Source of the DNA: Neobacillus bataviensis
GTDB taxonomy: Bacteria > Bacillota > Bacilli > Bacillales_B > DSM-18226
Reading direction: 5' to 3'
Length of the DNA: 64,000 nt
Assembly (NCBI RefSeq): GCF_019969725.1
Contig: NZ_JAHXYW010000003.1
Location: 186,001 to 250,000 of the forward strand
The notes beneath the pieces are model-generated. The model was not told the DNA's origin and did no database searches. It was given only the letters and a program-made list of their open reading frames with translations. Positions 19,041-28,141 of this stretch are shown piece by piece. Position numbers and translations under genes: made by a program. The stretch's first letter is position 1, and each line of letters opens with the position of its first letter.

Positions 19041-20366
19041 TTAATTTTCGCTTAAAGCAGCCGTTTTGGCTGGTATGAAGAAGCTTAATAAGACCGTTAC
19101 CAAACTTAAACATAATGCATACAGAAAGACGTTTTTCATGCCGATTGAAATGCTGGCCGCTTGGTTAATTAGGAGGCCCATGATGGTTACCCCAATCGAG
19201 GTCCCGATGTTTCTTAAGAACATTTGCAAGGAAGTTGATACCCCTTTAATATCCGCGTCAGCAAATTCCTGTGAGGCAATGGTACCAACTGCAAATAATA
19301 AGCCAAAGGAAACCCCTTGGACGGTCAAAATTAGAAACATCCCTAAGTAGGATAGTTCATTGAGGAATAAAAATAATGCCAGTCCTGATAAAGCCGTGAT
19401 AAAGCTTCCAATGATAAATAAATTTTTATAACCGAACCGGATAATCCATTTGCCAGCCGGTGTGCTTCCAAACATCCAGCCGATGGCAATACTTAAGAGA
19501 ATCAGCCCGCTTTTATAAATGCTCATGTGGTTTCCTTCTTGCAAATACAGAGGAATAAAGTTGGATGTTCCGAAAAAGGAAAGACAGTAGACCAACATAA
19601 AAAGATTGGACATGAGGATTCCCTTGTTTTTAAACAACGAAACAGGAAGAAATGGATGTTTCTCTTTCTTTTCAACAAAAACAAAGACAATCAATCCAAT
19701 AAATCCAATGATCACGTACCAAAGGGCATGGCTGACATTTGTGGCCAGCAATAATAGGGAGATTGAGATCCCGAACAGGAAAAAGCCTTTAAAGTCGATA
19801 TAGGTCTTTTTAAATTCAGATTGTTCCTGATAAGGTATTAAACACAGCACGGTTGCAATACCTATTGGGATATTGATAAAGAAAATCCATCTCCAAGATA
19901 ATGCTTCAACAAAAAAAGAACCTAGAACAGGACCGACAATAGAGGATATTGCCCAAATACTGCTAAAAACAGCCTGGATTCTCCCTCGTGTTTCGATGGT
20001 AAATAAATCACCAACGATGATGATGGAGAGTGGAATCATCCCGCCGGCTCCCAAGCCCTGAATACCTCTGAAAATAATGAGGCTCACCATCGAGTTCGCC
20101 ATGCCGCACAGGATTGAACCGAGAGTAAATAAGCCGACCGCAAACATTAATAGTTTTTTTCGGCCGTACATATCTGAAAGTTTACCGTAAAGTGGAACGG
20201 TAACAGTGCTTGCCAGCATATAAACGACAAATATCCAGGCGAATAACTCCATGCCGCCAAGCTGCTTTACGATGGTCGGGCTTGCCGTTTGCATGATGTT
20301 GGCATCGAGTGCCGAAATGAGGGTTGTAATGACTAATCCCCAGAATACATATTTATTTTTGTTCAT
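19041..20366 (-). CDS. MFS drug exporter, DHA2 (EmrB/QacA) type
   Basis: A 441-residue proton-antiporter-type membrane protein. The first helix carries the DHA2 motif LDANIMQTASPTIV, loop 2-3 has GKLSDMYGRKK, and helix 5 has the antiporter motif (SSIVGPVLGSFF). It is shorter than the 14-helix QacA average but has enough hydrophobic segments for 12-14. The substrate is not predictable. Confidence 0.88.
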   Translation of the reverse strand: MNKNKYVFWGLVITTLISALDANIMQTASPTIVKQLGGMELFAWIFVVYMLASTVTVPLYGKLSDMYGRKKLLMFAVGLFTLGSILCGMANSMVSLIIFRGIQGLGAGGMIPLSIIIVGDLFTIETRGRIQAVFSSIWAISSIVGPVLGSFFVEALSWRWIFFINIPIGIATVLCLIPYQEQSEFKKTYIDFKGFFLFGISISLLLLATNVSHALWYVIIGFIGLIVFVFVEKKEKHPFLPVSLFKNKGILMSNLFMLVYCLSFFGTSNFIPLYLQEGNHMSIYKSGLILLSIAIGWMFGSTPAGKWIIRFGYKNLFIIGSFITALSGLALFLFLNELSYLGMFLILTVQGVSFGLLFAVGTIASQEFADADIKGVSTSLQMFLRNIGTSIGVTIMGLLINQAASISIGMKNVFLYALCLSLVTVLLSFFIPAKTAALSEN

Positions 20367-20475
20367 AAAACCTCCTGTAAAAAGACCTGTTGATTTTCAA
20401 CTACCTATTTTTTACAATACTTCTCCTATGTATCATTATAGCAAAATTGGAATCTATTTTTCTAATGTTTTTCAA

Positions 20476-20503
20476 TAAAAAAAGGCTGAAGGAATTCAGC
20501 CGT
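20476..20503 (-). terminator. Terminator after the SpoIID-domain gene
   Basis: GGCTGAA/TTCAGCC stem followed by seven Ts on the minus strand, just past the stop. Confidence 0.85.
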
Positions 20504-20505
20504 GA

Positions 20506-22185
20506 TTACCTGATTAAATACCCGCTCGTATGGAATTGATACCATTTTCCTGCAATATATTGACGGTTTTGAACCATTTCGCCGTTTTTTGATAAATAGT
20601 AGGTTTTCCCTTTATCTTTAATCCAGCCGGTTGCCATCGCACCTGTGGAAGTTAAGTAGTACCATTTATTTTTGTCCTTAAGCCATCCAGTCGCCATTGC
20701 TCCAGTTGGTTTCAAGTAATACCATTTCCCGCCGATAGACTTCCAGCCTGTTTGCATTTCACCATTGCCATTTAGGTAATACCACTGGCTGGCATTCTTT
20801 AGCCAGTCTGTTGCCATTGAACCGTTTGGATTAAAAAAGTACCATTTCCCATGGTCCTTCACCCAGCCAGTTCGTTTGCTGCCTTGCACCGCAATCGATG
20901 ATGGTCCATACATGTTAACAATGGAAATCCCGGAATAATAAAATTTTAAAATTTCATCGTACGTTTTCCCGGCATCAGCCATGTTTTTGGCGCCCCATTG
21001 ACTCATCCCGACACCATGGCCATCTCCCAATCCCTTGACAGAAAAAGTATCATTATCAGATTTAAATTCAGCCACTAAATAACTCCACATTACACGATTC
21101 CCAATAATGGAGCGGACTATTGATGCACTTACATCGGCTATGGCTAGACGCTTGAGAATTAATTTTCCATCGGCATCCACGTTATCTTTTTCTATAAACT
21201 CGACCGTCATGCTCCCCTTATTTACTCTGCCGCCAGAACCAGCAGCATATAGAGAAAATTCAGGGATAGCCGTGATTTTAATTTCATTATTTGCATAGCC
21301 ATTGGCATTTAGCCACATTTTAATATTAGATGTAATTGTCTGATCTGCTTCTTTAATTGTGGACCACCATTCAGAAGACTTTGCTAAATCTAGAGAGGAT
21401 ATATCCATTTGTCTTTTATGAAGAGAAAAGCTCCAAACTGTTCTGGGGTCATAAGGGTCTTGCTTGATAGGTAAATAAGGAACGAGTGCCGTCCCCCAGG
21501 CATTAGCGTTGTTCTCAGTCCGTCCGCCGTTGCTTGCAGAATATACAGCATTGATTAACCGCCCGTTATACTCGGCAACCTGCCCCTTCGTCTCATCAAC
21601 AGCTTTTGTAGAATTTGGAGTCCAATTGTAGCCGCCGTATACTTGATAAGCGATCGTATCATCAATAACACCACGAGTACTGTAGCTCATCGCATACGTT
21701 CTTGCTGCCACAGCCTGCGTTTTCAGGGCTTCAACCTTCCATGAAGGATACATTTCAATGGGCACAACACCTTTTAAATAATCCTCCATGAACACAGAAT
21801 TAATCGGACGAACATAGCGGTTATTTTCCACCTCAAAATCAAAACTGCCAAGGTAGATGCGATTATTGATGGAAAGCTGGGAAGTTGGCTTCACAGGATT
21901 GGCCGATAAAACATTAGAAGAATAAAGAAGAGCGCCATCTTTATATAAAGAGATTTTTCCATTTTCCTGTTTTAGTAGATAACTATTACCTGAAATTAAC
22001 TTGATATTCTGGTCACTCGTAAGATAATCGCCATTTGGTTTTAAAGTAATTTCTGATTTGTTACCTAAATAATTAATCAACTTCACTTTAACAATTGGTT
22101 CTGCCTGTTCGGCAAAAATCATATTATGAGGAACCAATGGAACAATGATTGTAAAAATAATCACATATAGCAGGACTTTTTTCAA
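20506..22185 (-). CDS. SpoIID/LytB-domain exported protein with C-terminal choline-binding-type repeats
   Basis: About 559 residues. The start is TTG at 22185, with GGAGGG nine bases upstream; the longer frame lacks a ribosome site. A signal peptide (LKKVLLYVIIFTIIVPL) leads to an exported N-terminal region. The SpoIID domain spans about 130-430 (KGVVPIEMYPSWKVEALKTQ; GRTENNANAWG; GHGVGMSQWGA). About five aromatic repeats of the type GWxKDxGKWYYLxxxGxMATG follow. SpoIID proteins are lytic transglycosylases or amidase modifiers acting on peptidoglycan during sporulation. The wall-binding repeats are not part of canonical SpoIID, so this is a paralogue probably fixed to the wall. Confidence 0.88.
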   Translation of the reverse strand: MKKVLLYVIIFTIIVPLVPHNMIFAEQAEPIVKVKLINYLGNKSEITLKPNGDYLTSDQNIKLISGNSYLLKQENGKISLYKDGALLYSSNVLSANPVKPTSQLSINNRIYLGSFDFEVENNRYVRPINSVFMEDYLKGVVPIEMYPSWKVEALKTQAVAARTYAMSYSTRGVIDDTIAYQVYGGYNWTPNSTKAVDETKGQVAEYNGRLINAVYSASNGGRTENNANAWGTALVPYLPIKQDPYDPRTVWSFSLHKRQMDISSLDLAKSSEWWSTIKEADQTITSNIKMWLNANGYANNEIKITAIPEFSLYAAGSGGRVNKGSMTVEFIEKDNVDADGKLILKRLAIADVSASIVRSIIGNRVMWSYLVAEFKSDNDTFSVKGLGDGHGVGMSQWGAKNMADAGKTYDEILKFYYSGISIVNMYGPSSIAVQGSKRTGWVKDHGKWYFFNPNGSMATDWLKNASQWYYLNGNGEMQTGWKSIGGKWYYLKPTGAMATGWLKDKNKWYYLTSTGAMATGWIKDKGKTYYLSKNGEMVQNRQYIAGKWYQFHTSGYLIR

Positions 22186-22290
22186 TCTATTTTTCCCTCC
22201 GAAACTATTAATAGTACCAAGTGCTAAGATTATCATATATTAGTAGTTCAGAAGTCCTCAATGGAATATTATTTCCAAATATAAATCCTT

Positions 22291-22560
22291 TTAAACTTGA
22301 AAGTAACGAATGTATGAACTGCACCCAAACATTAAAAGCTTAAATATGCATTCATTTAAGAAAAGTATAAAATCATGATATTGTTGGATGGGTTTAAAAC
22401 GGTTAGGTTGCAATTTTAATCGATTATATTCGTTAATCATATCGTCCAGTTCCTGGCTGCAGTGAATTGTTTCTTCGCATTGGAGTCCTTTTGCCAAACC
22501 TATTTTTATCATCTCGTCTCTTTTCTTGTTTATTGCCTTTTCTAACTGTTCCTGTCTCAT
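22291..22560 (-). CDS. Spo0E-like aspartyl-phosphate phosphatase
   Basis: An 89-residue two-helix protein with the family motif SQELD (residues ~34-38) and the N-terminal helix MRQEQLEKAINKKRDEMIKIGLA. Spo0E, YisI and YnzD dephosphorylate Spo0A~P and delay sporulation. The start at 22560 is chosen for GAGGTG upstream; the longer frame adds a poorly supported hydrophobic leader. The C-terminus (about 35 residues ending SSYIRYFQV) is longer than in the smallest family members. It sits next to a sporulation-type kinase on the same strand. Confidence 0.87.
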   Translation of the reverse strand: MRQEQLEKAINKKRDEMIKIGLAKGLQCEETIHCSQELDDMINEYNRLKLQPNRFKPIQQYHDFILFLNECIFKLLMFGCSSYIRYFQV

Positions 22561-22746
22561 AGCAAAAATACACCTCAGAAAAAAATATGTAATAATTTCG
22601 AATACTGTAAACAATTGACGCAAAATGTATTATATCACGTTATCGGTTTAGTAGAATCGTTTCGCTAAAACAAGCTAAAAAAAGACGGGATTCCAATATT
22701 TTCGACCTTTTCATACAACGAAATACCTAAATCGACATCTTCTTGC

Positions 22747-22781
22747 AAAAAAGAATCCCCGGTCCATGGAGATTCTTTTTG
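22747..22781 (-). terminator. Terminator after the PAS kinase gene
   Basis: AAAGAATC(T/C)CC arms around a CATGGACC loop with a T-run on the minus strand. Confidence 0.85.
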
Positions 22782-22783
22782 AG

Positions 22784-24025
22784 CTATGAATAGCTGTATT
22801 CCTTTTTCAGCAATGGCTGTGTGATCGTCGGCAAAACGATTTCAATTGTCGTGCCTTGATTTATTTCACTTTGGATCAAAAGCTGGCCATTATGACTTTC
22901 AATAATCCGGTAACAGGTCATTAAACCGAGACCTGTTCCTTTTTCTTTGGTCGTATAAAAAGGCTCACCAAGAGTGGCGATTCTCTCTGCAGGAATACCT
23001 ACCCCTTGATCAGTAATATTTATCGAAATATTTCCCTCTTCTCTTTCCTTGACCTTCACAAAAATATTACCGCCATCCGGCATAGCTTCAATAGCATTTT
23101 TTAAAAGATTTAAAAATACTTGCTTTAACTGGTTTTCCTCACAGCTGATTGTCGGAATCTCCCCTTCAAAATCGACGAAGATTTCCACGCTGTTTAATAT
23201 GGATTGGGTGTTCATTAAGGTGATGACATCCCTAATCAAGACCGTTACATCTTTTTCAATAAAAACAGCCACGGTTGGTCTTGCCAAAAAAAGAAATTCC
23301 CCAACAATCGAATTGATCCGTTCAAGCTCTGCTAAAACTATATCAAAATACTCATCCTGCTGCTGATTGGCCTTAAATAGCTGGATAAAACCTTTGATAG
23401 AAGTAAGTGGATTACGGATTTCATGGGCAATCCCGGCGGCCATTTGTCCTAACAATGCCAGTTTCTCAGACTTTTGTAACAAACGGTCTGTTTGCTCTTT
23501 TCGATCGGTAATGTCTTTCCCAATCGTCAGAAGCGCCTCTTTACCGCCAAATACGATATTCATAGAAGAAGCCTCAAAATAAAATATCGTTCCGTCGAGC
23601 CGCCGTGCTTTGTATTCAATCGTATTGACCGGCTGTTTTGCTTTTTTAATTTGCTTATATCGCTCCAATAAACGTTCCTGATATTCAGGAACAATGAAAT
23701 CCATAATGGTTTTTCCGAACAATTCTTCTTTATTCTTTGCACGAGCCATGGATAATGCAGCTTGATTTAAATAAATAAATTTATGGTCTTGGGTAATATA
23801 AACCGGTTCAGGTAAGGAATCGATCAATTTCTTGTAACTTTCCTCACTATCAAGAGCTTTTTTTCCCAAGTAGCAAGCTTTATCATATTGCCATCCGACC
23901 ACCCAGGAGATTGCGGTAAAAATTAAAAAATCAAGCGTGAAAAAGGGATGGTGTTCGAAGAATCTTTGATATATTGAAAAAAGTATCGAGATGGATACTA
24001 AAGAGATTTGACCCATGCGTTTCAT
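22784..24025 (-). CDS. PAS-domain sporulation-type sensor kinase (KinA/KinE-like)
   Basis: About 413 residues. The start at 24025 has AAGGGG upstream. Short hydrophobic segments near the N-terminus precede a single PAS domain (SLPEPVYITQDHKFIYLNQAA). HisKA carries the phospho-accepting His in GIAHEIRNPLTSIKGF, and the HATPase domain has NLLKNAIEAM, DQGVGI and GTGLGLMTCYRI. The H box and PAS arrangement are those of Kin kinases that feed Spo0F/Spo0A. The Spo0E-like gene next door strengthens that reading. Confidence 0.9.
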   Translation of the reverse strand: MKRMGQISLVSISILFSIYQRFFEHHPFFTLDFLIFTAISWVVGWQYDKACYLGKKALDSEESYKKLIDSLPEPVYITQDHKFIYLNQAALSMARAKNKEELFGKTIMDFIVPEYQERLLERYKQIKKAKQPVNTIEYKARRLDGTIFYFEASSMNIVFGGKEALLTIGKDITDRKEQTDRLLQKSEKLALLGQMAAGIAHEIRNPLTSIKGFIQLFKANQQQDEYFDIVLAELERINSIVGEFLFLARPTVAVFIEKDVTVLIRDVITLMNTQSILNSVEIFVDFEGEIPTISCEENQLKQVFLNLLKNAIEAMPDGGNIFVKVKEREEGNISINITDQGVGIPAERIATLGEPFYTTKEKGTGLGLMTCYRIIESHNGQLLIQSEINQGTTIEIVLPTITQPLLKKEYSYS

Positions 24026-24157
24026 TGCTTTGCCCCTTATATAGGAAAATTGTCTTATAACACATTTCGGCATAATCCTATTTATTCCTTCTTCTAAATC
24101 TATTTTTCTTTTTAATAATAGCAAAATAATAATGCAAAGAAAGGATCTCTTGTAAAA

Positions 24158-24196
24158 AGGAAAAATCCACCAGGATCGAATGGTGGATTTTTTGTA
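24158..24196 (-). terminator. Terminator after the proline iminopeptidase gene
   Basis: AAAAATCCACCA / TGGTGGATTTTTT, a 12-bp perfect stem. Confidence 0.88.
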
Positions 24197-24200
24197 AATT

Positions 24201-25067
24201 TTAGTCGACTGATTTCAGATACTCTCCTACCACCTGCAAAAATTCCTCCGGCTCTTCGACATACGGCATATGAGCACTGTTCTCAAACACATAGAATTTA
24301 CCATTATTTGTCAGTTTGCTAAAATATTCGGTTGATTCCGGAGTCGCTTCATCAAAACGACCGCACGTAAACAAAGTGGGACAAGTGATTTCCTTTAATT
24401 GGGAAGTACAATCAAAATTTTTCAAGTTTCCTAGTACTGTGAATTCGGACGGTCCCCACATAATATTGTATACTTCTGGATTGCGATATTGGGAGCCTTG
24501 TTTCAACCAGTCTGGATACGGATCCATTCTATTTACAAAGTTTTTATTAAACTCAAGCGTTGCTTCATGATATTCCTTAGAATCTGTCATTCCCGATTCT
24601 TCACAGCGTAAAATGGTTTCTTGAATCTCTTGTGGCAGCTTTTTCAGGTTCCGCCGCTGATCTTCCTCCCACAAAGGTGCGCTAAGGCAGGGACTTGAAA
24701 ACATAACACTCTTCACACCGCTTGGCTTTGTTATACAATAAGCTGCAGCTAGCGTCGTCCCCCATGAATGACCTAAAATATGTACTTCATTTAAGTTAAG
24801 GGCACCTCTGATTTGGGCTAATTCCTCGACAAACCGTTCAAGTTTCCATAATGTGGTGTCCGTTGGCCTCTCTGACCTGCCACAACCAAGTTGATCGTAA
24901 AAAATAACCGGACGATCCTGTGCCAAAGCTTTTAACCCTTGGAGCGAATAACACGAGGACCCTGGTCCTCCGTGTAAAATGATGACAGGCGTCCCAGCAC
25001 CTTCTTTATTGTACATTTCATACCAAACCTTGCCGCCTGTTACTTCAATAAATCCTTCTTCATGCAT
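24201..25067 (-). CDS. Proline iminopeptidase-type alpha/beta hydrolase
   Basis: A 288-residue S33 peptidase. The oxyanion region is ILHGGPGSS, the nucleophile elbow GHSWGTTLA, and the rest of the triad Asp in GRFDEATPE and His in ENSAHMP. It would cleave N-terminal proline or similar residues from small peptides. The start at 25067 overlaps the upstream peptidase E stop by eight bases and has GAAGGGGG upstream. The frame can be extended to 25253, but only by reading antiparallel to no ribosome site inside the upstream gene. Confidence 0.9.
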   Translation of the reverse strand: MHEEGFIEVTGGKVWYEMYNKEGAGTPVIILHGGPGSSCYSLQGLKALAQDRPVIFYDQLGCGRSERPTDTTLWKLERFVEELAQIRGALNLNEVHILGHSWGTTLAAAYCITKPSGVKSVMFSSPCLSAPLWEEDQRRNLKKLPQEIQETILRCEESGMTDSKEYHEATLEFNKNFVNRMDPYPDWLKQGSQYRNPEVYNIMWGPSEFTVLGNLKNFDCTSQLKEITCPTLFTCGRFDEATPESTEYFSKLTNNGKFYVFENSAHMPYVEEPEEFLQVVGEYLKSVD

Positions 25068-25719
25068 GATGTGAACCCCCTTCAATGATTTTTCCATTAC
25101 GAATTTCATTAATCTTCCCATAAAACTCGATATGATCACCATGAATGACAATGCCATCACCGTCATTACAGGTATTAATTGTCTTCTGTTTAGAATACGC
25201 CAAAAGCTCCGGTAACCGCTGCTTTTGTGTTTGCCAATGCGGCATAAACTCAAATTCTATTAAATTTAAAGCGTTTAATTGCTCCAAGTGAACGAAATTT
25301 TCATCTATGTATGATGCAATTTTTATCGTCTTTGACATCAAAATGGCTCCGGCACTTACACCAATCAATAGTTTCCCATTGATTGCCATCTCATTTAGTT
25401 TTCCCAGCAAGTTTCTCTTTTGTAAGTTTTTTAAAAAATAGAAGGTATTCCCGCCGGATAAGTAGAGGCCATCACAGCTTTCGAGCTCTCCCAGCAAGGA
25501 TTCGTCATACTCCTCATCTACATCAAAATAAAGGAACTCGTTTATATCTAAAGAACGAAAATATTCCTTTGCCGCGGTAAAGTATTTCTTTTCTTTATCT
25601 GACTGGGAGGGAATATATCCAAGTTTAAATGATTTCACTAAGATAAGCTCTTTAATCCGCTCTTCTAACTGAAGATTATTTTTCTTGGAAAAATCACTTA
25701 ATAATACTAAATTTAACAA
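25060..25719 (-). CDS. Peptidase E-like (family S51) serine peptidase
   Basis: 219 residues. The nucleophile serine is in GVSAGA (about residue 120) and the family strand is LYLSGGNTFYFL, as in dipeptidase E and cyanophycinase relatives. S51 enzymes hydrolyse Asp-X dipeptides. It is translationally coupled to the proline iminopeptidase, forming a small peptide-degradation operon. The substrate is not proven. Confidence 0.85.
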   Translation of the reverse strand: MLNLVLLSDFSKKNNLQLEERIKELILVKSFKLGYIPSQSDKEKKYFTAAKEYFRSLDINEFLYFDVDEEYDESLLGELESCDGLYLSGGNTFYFLKNLQKRNLLGKLNEMAINGKLLIGVSAGAILMSKTIKIASYIDENFVHLEQLNALNLIEFEFMPHWQTQKQRLPELLAYSKQKTINTCNDGDGIVIHGDHIEFYGKINEIRNGKIIEGGSHHA

Positions 25720-25733
25720 TTTTCTATCCTCTC

Positions 25734-26561
25734 TTACAATCCTTTTTTTATTTGATAAAGTATATAACTTACTACCAAGGTTAAAAGCGAAAAAAGGAAA
25801 GCAATCCCCGATAAGGCCAGGACATAGGCATTAAATTCCGCCAGTTTGAGGATTAGCCGGTAGCTGTCTAAATGGAGCAGGCCTGCAGCAAGATTAAACA
25901 AAACCAATAGAAAGAAGATGGTCAACAGTCCTTTTGCTGAGCCTTGGATATCCGATTTACTCAGAGCAATATGGGAAGAAATACTGATGGCAATAACTAA
26001 AAAGATCCAAAAAAGCGGGTTGATGAAATTTTCTATGGTAAAAAGACTTTTACTAATCGCTAATATGGCTCCCACTATTGATTTAATAACATTTATATCC
26101 AACTTTTCAAGTGAAATATGCTCACGAAGCTGCTGTTGAAAGGTTTTAAAGGATTGGGGCACGAACAGATACATCCCCAATATTAACGAACCGATTCCAC
26201 TAAAAATGGGGCCTAAACCAATAAAAAAATTCCCCACCTGCTGATACATGCTGTTTCGGTTATATTGATGCTCGACAAATCCAAGCACGCCATTCGAACT
26301 GTTCAACTGAAGTAGTTTGACCCTTGTAACCCGATGTCCCCACAGAAAGCACTGGATAAGATGGCCGATTTCATGAATGGGAGTCCCAATCCATGCGGTT
26401 ACCAACACTCCTCTAGGACCAAAGGCACGTACCAGGTATGAATTGGAATGCCTTTCCAGAAACCCTAATATAAACCCAACCGCAATGAGGGTTCCCACCA
26501 GATAGATCAATTCTATAAAACTTAACAGTAACATATGAAAAAAAGATAATAGGATGTCCAT
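25734..26561 (-). CDS. M50-like membrane protein with HEIGH zinc motif
   Basis: A 275-residue membrane protein with about six to seven hydrophobic segments. GTPIHEIGHLIQ (residues ~60) carries the HExxH zinc-protease motif within a membrane helix, as in the M50 group. I see no clear second motif (NPxG-D) typical of site-2 proteases, so proteolytic activity is uncertain. It is upstream of the peptidase E gene by 14 bp and probably cotranscribed. Confidence 0.65.
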   Translation of the reverse strand: MDILLSFFHMLLLSFIELIYLVGTLIAVGFILGFLERHSNSYLVRAFGPRGVLVTAWIGTPIHEIGHLIQCFLWGHRVTRVKLLQLNSSNGVLGFVEHQYNRNSMYQQVGNFFIGLGPIFSGIGSLILGMYLFVPQSFKTFQQQLREHISLEKLDINVIKSIVGAILAISKSLFTIENFINPLFWIFLVIAISISSHIALSKSDIQGSAKGLLTIFFLLVLFNLAAGLLHLDSYRLILKLAEFNAYVLALSGIAFLFSLLTLVVSYILYQIKKGL

Positions 26562-26644
26562 CTCTATTGGTCCTTTCGATGATATTTTTCCTATTTACCC
26601 ATGCTATACCAAATTCACTAAAATATTCATTAACCATTTTATCA

Positions 26645-26677
26645 CAAAAAAAAAGCATCTTAATCAGATGCTTTTCG
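26645..26677 (-). terminator. Terminator after the OYE-type gene
   Basis: AAAAGCATCT/AGATGCTTTT stem with a long A/T tract on the exit side of the minus strand. Confidence 0.85.
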
Positions 26678-26681
26678 AATA

Positions 26682-27800
26682 TTATACACCTGGAAACCAT
26701 CCAGGGGTATGGATAATGGCTTGCCAAAGTGGATCTGGAACGACAAGTTCATTCTGTTTCGTTTTGTCTATCTTGGTTATAATCTCATTTTCCTTTCCTC
26801 CTGCAATCTTTTGCACCCAATCCGGATCCATAATGATTTCACGCCCAAGTGCAAGTAAAGGAATCCCTGTTTCAAGTGCTTTTAGTGCTTCATCCGCTGT
26901 CTGAATCGACCCTACACCGATAACAGGAACACGGGAGCCGACGCGCTCTTGAATAATTTCAATTCGTGAACGGGTATCATCAATGCCTCTTCTAGGTGTG
27001 GACCAAAAATCAATTAGCGATACATGCAAATAATCGAGATCTTTTTCCGCAAGTGCATCTATTAAATACAATGTATCAGCCATGGTAATTCCGGGTGTTT
27101 CCGGTTCTTCTGGTGAAAAGCGGTACCCTATAATAAATGAATCATTGGCATACTTTGCAGCAACATTCTTTACCTCGTCCACTACTGCCAATGGGAAGTT
27201 CAGACGTTTATCAAGACTTCCTCCCCAGCAGTCTTCACGACGGTTGGAATGGGGGGAGAAAAATTGTTGAATAAGATACCCGTTCGCCCCATGAATTTCA
27301 ACACCATCAAAGCCAGATTCAATTGCCCGACGTGTTGTTTCTCCAAAGTCCCTGATTATCGCCTCTACCTCTTGTTCAGATAATTCTCTAGGAACTGGCT
27401 TTCCTTCACCTTCAGCAGGAATGCTGCTCGCACTGACAACATCGCCGTTTACTAGCTCTGGCGGAACTTGGCGTCCGCCATGAAAAATTTGCAGAATCGC
27501 TTTTGATCCCTTTTCTTTTATCGCCGATGCAAGCCTTTTAAGACTTGGAATAAACTCATCCCGATCCCCGCCGAATTCTCCATGAAAGCCTTTCCCATTA
27601 GCGGTTACATATGTACAAGCCGTAATGACCATTCCTACACCCGCGGAACGCCTTGCATAATATTTAACCTCGGCGTCGGAAACAGTACCATCCTGATTGG
27701 ATGAAAAATTTGTCATCGGTGCCATAACAATCCGATTCTTTAAAGTTATTCCATTCAAAAACGTAAATGGCTGGAATATAGTTGCATATTTAGAATTCAT
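26682..27800 (-). CDS. Old-yellow-enzyme-family NADH:flavin oxidoreductase
   Basis: A 372-residue FMN TIM-barrel. The N-terminal strand has RIVMAPMTN, the FMN/substrate region EIHGANGYLIQQFFSPHSNRR, and the C-terminal phosphate-binding GVGSIQTADEAL and LALGREI. The family reduces activated alkenes or is involved in detoxification. The start at 27800 has GGAGGGG; the longer frame from 27848 has no ribosome site. Confidence 0.9.
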   Translation of the reverse strand: MNSKYATIFQPFTFLNGITLKNRIVMAPMTNFSSNQDGTVSDAEVKYYARRSAGVGMVITACTYVTANGKGFHGEFGGDRDEFIPSLKRLASAIKEKGSKAILQIFHGGRQVPPELVNGDVVSASSIPAEGEGKPVPRELSEQEVEAIIRDFGETTRRAIESGFDGVEIHGANGYLIQQFFSPHSNRREDCWGGSLDKRLNFPLAVVDEVKNVAAKYANDSFIIGYRFSPEEPETPGITMADTLYLIDALAEKDLDYLHVSLIDFWSTPRRGIDDTRSRIEIIQERVGSRVPVIGVGSIQTADEALKALETGIPLLALGREIIMDPDWVQKIAGGKENEIITKIDKTKQNELVVPDPLWQAIIHTPGWFPGV

Positions 27801-27832
27801 TGAACTTCCCCTCCATATTTCAAGAAATAAGG

Positions 27833-27858
27833 AGTTGCTAATTAACAACTCCTTGTTT
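27833..27858 (-). terminator. Hairpin between the broken small gene and the OYE-type gene
   Basis: AAGGAGTTG/CAACTCCTT, a nine-bp perfect stem. It follows the small interrupted gene on the minus strand; the T-run is weak in that direction (ATTTCTTG) and stronger on the plus strand. Confidence 0.6.
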
Positions 27859-27866
27859 TTATCTAA

Positions 27867-28007
27867 TTATTGACCATCTGCCCCATTTTGCGTTACTCTA
27901 CGAATATGGTCATCTTCAAAGTTGTTTTAACGAGCCTTTTCTACTTTATCGTTTAACAATTTCTTTTCATCAGCGTCTGGTGAAGACTGCAGTTTCTTTT
28001 TTGACAA
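27867..28007 (-). pseudogene. Small 46-codon gene interrupted by an in-frame TAA
   Basis: TTG at 28007 has AAGGGGAA ahead of it and opens a frame LSKKKLQSSPDADEKK through ..KVEKAR, then TAA at 27929..27927. The same frame continues as NNFEDDHIRRVTQNGADGQ to a second TAA. The composition is unbroken across the stop (charged, Asn/Asp-rich), so this looks like one small protein with a single nonsense change. I do not recognise the family. If the first stop is real, only 26 residues are made. Confidence 0.55.
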
Positions 28008-28103
28008 GTTAAATTCCCCTTAATAAACCTTGTTTACCTTTTTTATTTTGCTTCTTTTAAATAAAAATACTCTTCATTTCTGTTATCGATATAAAACAAC
28101 AAC

Positions 28104-28127
28104 GAAAAACCTCGTTTATTAACGAGG
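28104..28127 (-). terminator. Terminator after the FtsH-like gene
   Basis: CCTCGTT/AACGAGG, seven-bp stem, TATT-type loop, then TTTTT on the minus strand. Confidence 0.82.
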
Positions 28128-28141
28128 CTAATCGGTTCTGT

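Noticed and set aside
24026..24124. Upstream extension of the PAS kinase
   Set aside because: No ribosome site; the ATG at 24025 has AAGGGG and the extra residues do not resemble a sensor domain.
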